Below, in pieces: positions 19,569 through 21,489 of a stretch of 21,489 nucleotides of DNA. The stretch's first letter is position 1; every line of letters begins with the position of its first letter. The DNA comes from Haplomitrium mnioides (lineage: Eukaryota; Marchantiophyta; Haplomitriopsida; Calobryales): the NCBI GenBank assembly GCA_049999725.1, contig JBNGIS010034170.1:1-21489 (forward strand), read 5' to 3'. The translations under genes and the position numbers were made by a program. Below the pieces are notes generated by a model. It was not told the origin of the DNA. It saw only the letters and a list, made by a program, of their open reading frames with translations, and searched no databases.

Positions 19569-20320
19569 CTACTTATGAATGGTATTTCTCAACTCAAGTA
19601 CCTACTTGAAGTGGACAAAGAAATTTTGAGTTCAATGTTGATTCCTCTCAAGGCATATTTTGAAATCAAACGATCTGAAAAGGAAGAAAGAGAAGTGGAT
19701 GCCAAGAAAGTGGTATTTTCAATAAGGGACAACATAAGTGAGAACTGTTATAAGTTCTTTATAGATTTTGATATTGAATGGTGGAATGACTTTTTTCTTG
19801 CCCAACAAGAGATTGCGACCTACATTCTTGAAAACCAAAGACGACAACTCGGAGCAGAATTTACCTTTCTACCTTCACAAGCGTCAAATACTTGTAATGA
19901 TTTTCAAAATGTTTGTCTAAATTCTCAACTTCATGCTCAACAGACAAAATAAGATATTCCGGTACAGCAAATACTTTCTACACATCAAGCAATCTATTAT
20001 GGAGCACCTAGACCGCGAGAATGGACTCTTTCGCACAATACTCGATACGGACATACATTGGCAATCTACATGAGATGAAAGTTAGAATGTTTACTTGTGT
20101 TGTTGCATCTCTGGATCCAAATGGCAGACCGTTTTGAGTTGCCAAAGTTCTCAAATTTTGTCATTTGATGATTAAAAGCCTCCAAACCCAAAACGAGTAC
20201 GAGTTCAATGGTTTACTTGTTTGGCTGAAGATGCATTTTCTGAACAATACTTCCCAGAAAAAATAGTTGTACAAAAGGGAAACGCAAATCCAAGTTACAT
20301 ATTGATGTACTTGATGTGAT
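19569..20320 (+). other. C-terminal part with SH3/BAH-like module
   Basis: 19575-19949 is open (EVDKEILSSMLIPLKAYFEIK, FFIDFDIEWWNDFFLAQQE) and rich in helix-forming residues. From about 20090 the text TCVVASLDPNGRPF, then a TGA, then VAKVLKF, and in another frame KRVRVQWFT (about 20187-20216) and EQYFPEKIVV resemble the barrel of BAH/SH3-like modules, in which a 'FWVAKV' strand and a 'V.V.WF' strand frame a binding pocket. Two stops and one frame change separate the pieces. Confidence 0.45.
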
Positions 20321-20547
20321 ATAAATCACGATTCTACCTTTTGATTTTCTTCTTACAAAAAAGAAATTTGAGGAAAACCACTCTAGCTACTATTAAAGCA
20401 AATCTATTTGAGTACAAAAGACAAAAAGACCTCAATCCTGAAATATTTCAAAAAGATTCAATCACTATCATTAACACTCAAACAGATCAAGCAAACCTTG
20501 ATGAATCTTCTGAAGCTAAATCCGAAGAAGTTGAGAGGAGTGACTAA

Positions 20548-20980
20548 AGTCATTCAAGAATTTTATGATATATTTTTATTTTCAGGTAAATTGTAATTTA
20601 AGATTATTATTTTAAAATGTACTTGAAAATATTTTTAAGCAACTTGTTGAATTTTTTTGCCAACTTGAACTTTTGACTATAAATCATTCCAAGTTGAATG
20701 TTGTTCTCTCTAAATGAAACTTAAATTTATAGTTAATATTTTTGTTTGCTTTGTAAAAATATATTCTTCTCCAAAATGTAAGTACTTTGTTTTCAACTTT
20801 ATTTTTTTTCTAGAAGAGTTTAAGGTTATTCTCTCGCTGAACCATCTACCCAAATTTACTAATTTTTTTTTCTTTTTAAGACTTTAGTATAAAACTTAAA
20901 ACCTTTATCACTATTTGACTTAGATAAAGAGCTTTGTACCTGCTTTTACTTTTAGATTCTGAATTAGAAATCAAAATCTT
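20548..20980. other. AT-rich stretch without a gene
   Basis: Downstream of the plus-strand gene; AT-rich with homopolymers and no open frame of note. I see nothing else in it. Confidence 0.5.
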
Positions 20981-20983
20981 TTG

Positions 20984-21402
20984 CATGCGTAGAGTTTGTT
21001 GCAAAAAATAGAACATTTACAATCTGTATCCTCGGTTGTAGAAGTGTGAGCCCTATACGCGCATAGACTTTGATTTGCAAGCAAAACGTACAACATACAA
21101 AAACTCTTCTATTGAATCTAAAACCTAGGTTCTTGTCAGTCTTTGTTGTGGAATGTTCACATGGTGAGTTCGGATTCTTATGCACGCATAGACTTTAGGG
21201 TGGAGTGTTCACATTGCTTCATTCTTGACATTTAAAATAAAGCTTCTAAATCCATACAATGTTTTGTTTTCTTTGTTTTTGTGTTTACCATTGGAAACTC
21301 ATTCCCTTGACTTCTAGTCCCCTTGGGCTTTTTCTTTATGTTTTCTAATTTTTTTCCAACAAAAAAGTTTGAAAGAGCACCATGTCTACGCGTGCCTAGA
21401 GT
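20984..21402. repeat. Palindromic repeat cluster 7, right flank
   Basis: Single units near 20984 (diverged), 21049-21068 (CCCTATACGCGCATAGACTTTG), 21176-21195 (CTTATGCACGCATAGACTTT) and 21383-21400 (CTACGCGTGCCTAG). They are of the CTATG/CATAG type, like cluster 2 on the far side of the gene pair, and in the same orientation on the flanking ACTTTG side. The remaining sequence to 21489 is AT-rich with no supported gene. Confidence 0.6.
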
Positions 21403-21489
21403 TTGTACAATCAAATATATTTCAAAATAGTTTCTTGTGACGTGTATTTCAACTTTTAGGCTTAGAATTTTAATCAATGATAAATGCAA

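Larger units (their letters stand above)
16321..20547 (+). pseudogene. Decayed DUF7869-like, possibly transposase-related gene
   Basis: Start ATG 16321 is chosen because it lies ~180 bp past the plus-strand TATA box and opens a 70-codon exon (MAGVFKGKKRLEFQDL). A probable intron (16538-16728) holds palindromes. An acidic Ser/Asp-rich low-complexity part follows (16798-17530), then ISCCRNNCLSLC (17455-17493), a Cys-rich stretch reminiscent of CC-x2-C zinc-binding regions. 17640-17800 (FKFILAVENDRIQRIQNL; WMDNFFQGHCERMP), 17820-18050 (LGFTKHWGTHFPNVKIPK; FVVCETCEEIKSL) and 18920-19300 (IVIDGMDQ; LQLDNTTRENKN; VGHTHDQINQMFSRF) match, in order, the eukaryotic family I recall as DUF7869. A C-terminal SH3/BAH-like part follows. 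There are at least eight in-frame stops (including TAG at 19566 and TAA at 19950) and several frame changes (near 16955, 17800, 19148, 20075, 20170). Confidence 0.62.

Noticed and set aside
21232-21489. Minus-strand frame open to the window edge
   Set aside because: Lysine/leucine-rich low-complexity translation of AT-rich DNA; no motif.
1-21489. tRNA or rRNA genes
   Set aside because: None recognised by eye on either strand; a covariance-model search would be needed to exclude diverged copies.

Overview
The window looks like nuclear DNA of a land plant: AT-rich, gene-poor and full of decayed transposable elements. It carries a plant Ty1/copia element of the UBN2-gag type, a chromodomain Ty3/gypsy remnant, and split genes with canonical GT-AG introns, TATA boxes and polyadenylation signals. 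The lineage cannot be fixed from the sequence; a large-genome seed-free or gymnosperm-like plant is a guess. Nothing here looks like a fully intact gene.

Layout. 1-600 is a degenerate ~100-bp repeat. 601-2860 has no recognisable gene. 2860-4190 is purine-rich with degenerate short repeats. 4453-9301 is a plus-strand Ty1/copia relic (gag, integrase, reverse transcriptase, RNase H, polypurine tract, 3' LTR). It has no recognisable 5' LTR, a deletion across zinc knuckle and protease, and a foreign insert in the RT region. 9383-9925 is a cluster of short palindromic repeats. About 9955-11035 is the 3' end of a minus-strand Ty3/gypsy element (integrase C-terminus, chromodomain, LTR-like DNA). 11395-11890 is a second palindrome cluster.

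The interesting part is 12028-20547: two large decayed genes transcribed away from a shared ~100-bp TATA/E2F-like/TATA region at 16039-16143. The left gene (minus strand, 15865 to 12028, at least four exons) encodes a nuclear-type protein that reads as a ParB-like domain followed by a beta-class DNA amino-methyltransferase: an NPPY-like motif, then a motif I-like DLxFxxGT segment. This architecture is familiar from bacteria and phages, not plants. The right gene (plus strand, 16321 to about 20547) encodes a protein resembling the eukaryotic family I recall as DUF7869, with a Cys-rich region, a DGMDQ/LDNxxRENKN/GHTHxxI core and a small SH3/BAH-like tail. Both carry many stops and frameshifts.

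Introns and flanks of this pair hold clusters of a 20-26 bp palindrome with an ATGCGCGCAT-like core. The outer arms differ between copies but still pair with each other, which suggests a hairpin- or cruciform-dependent sequence rather than a simple tandem repeat. My working hypothesis is that 12-20.5 kb is a dead copy of a large, undescribed mobile element that paired a bacterial-type ParB-methyltransferase with a transposase-like protein. The palindromes would be its structural sites or a hitch-hiking repeat.
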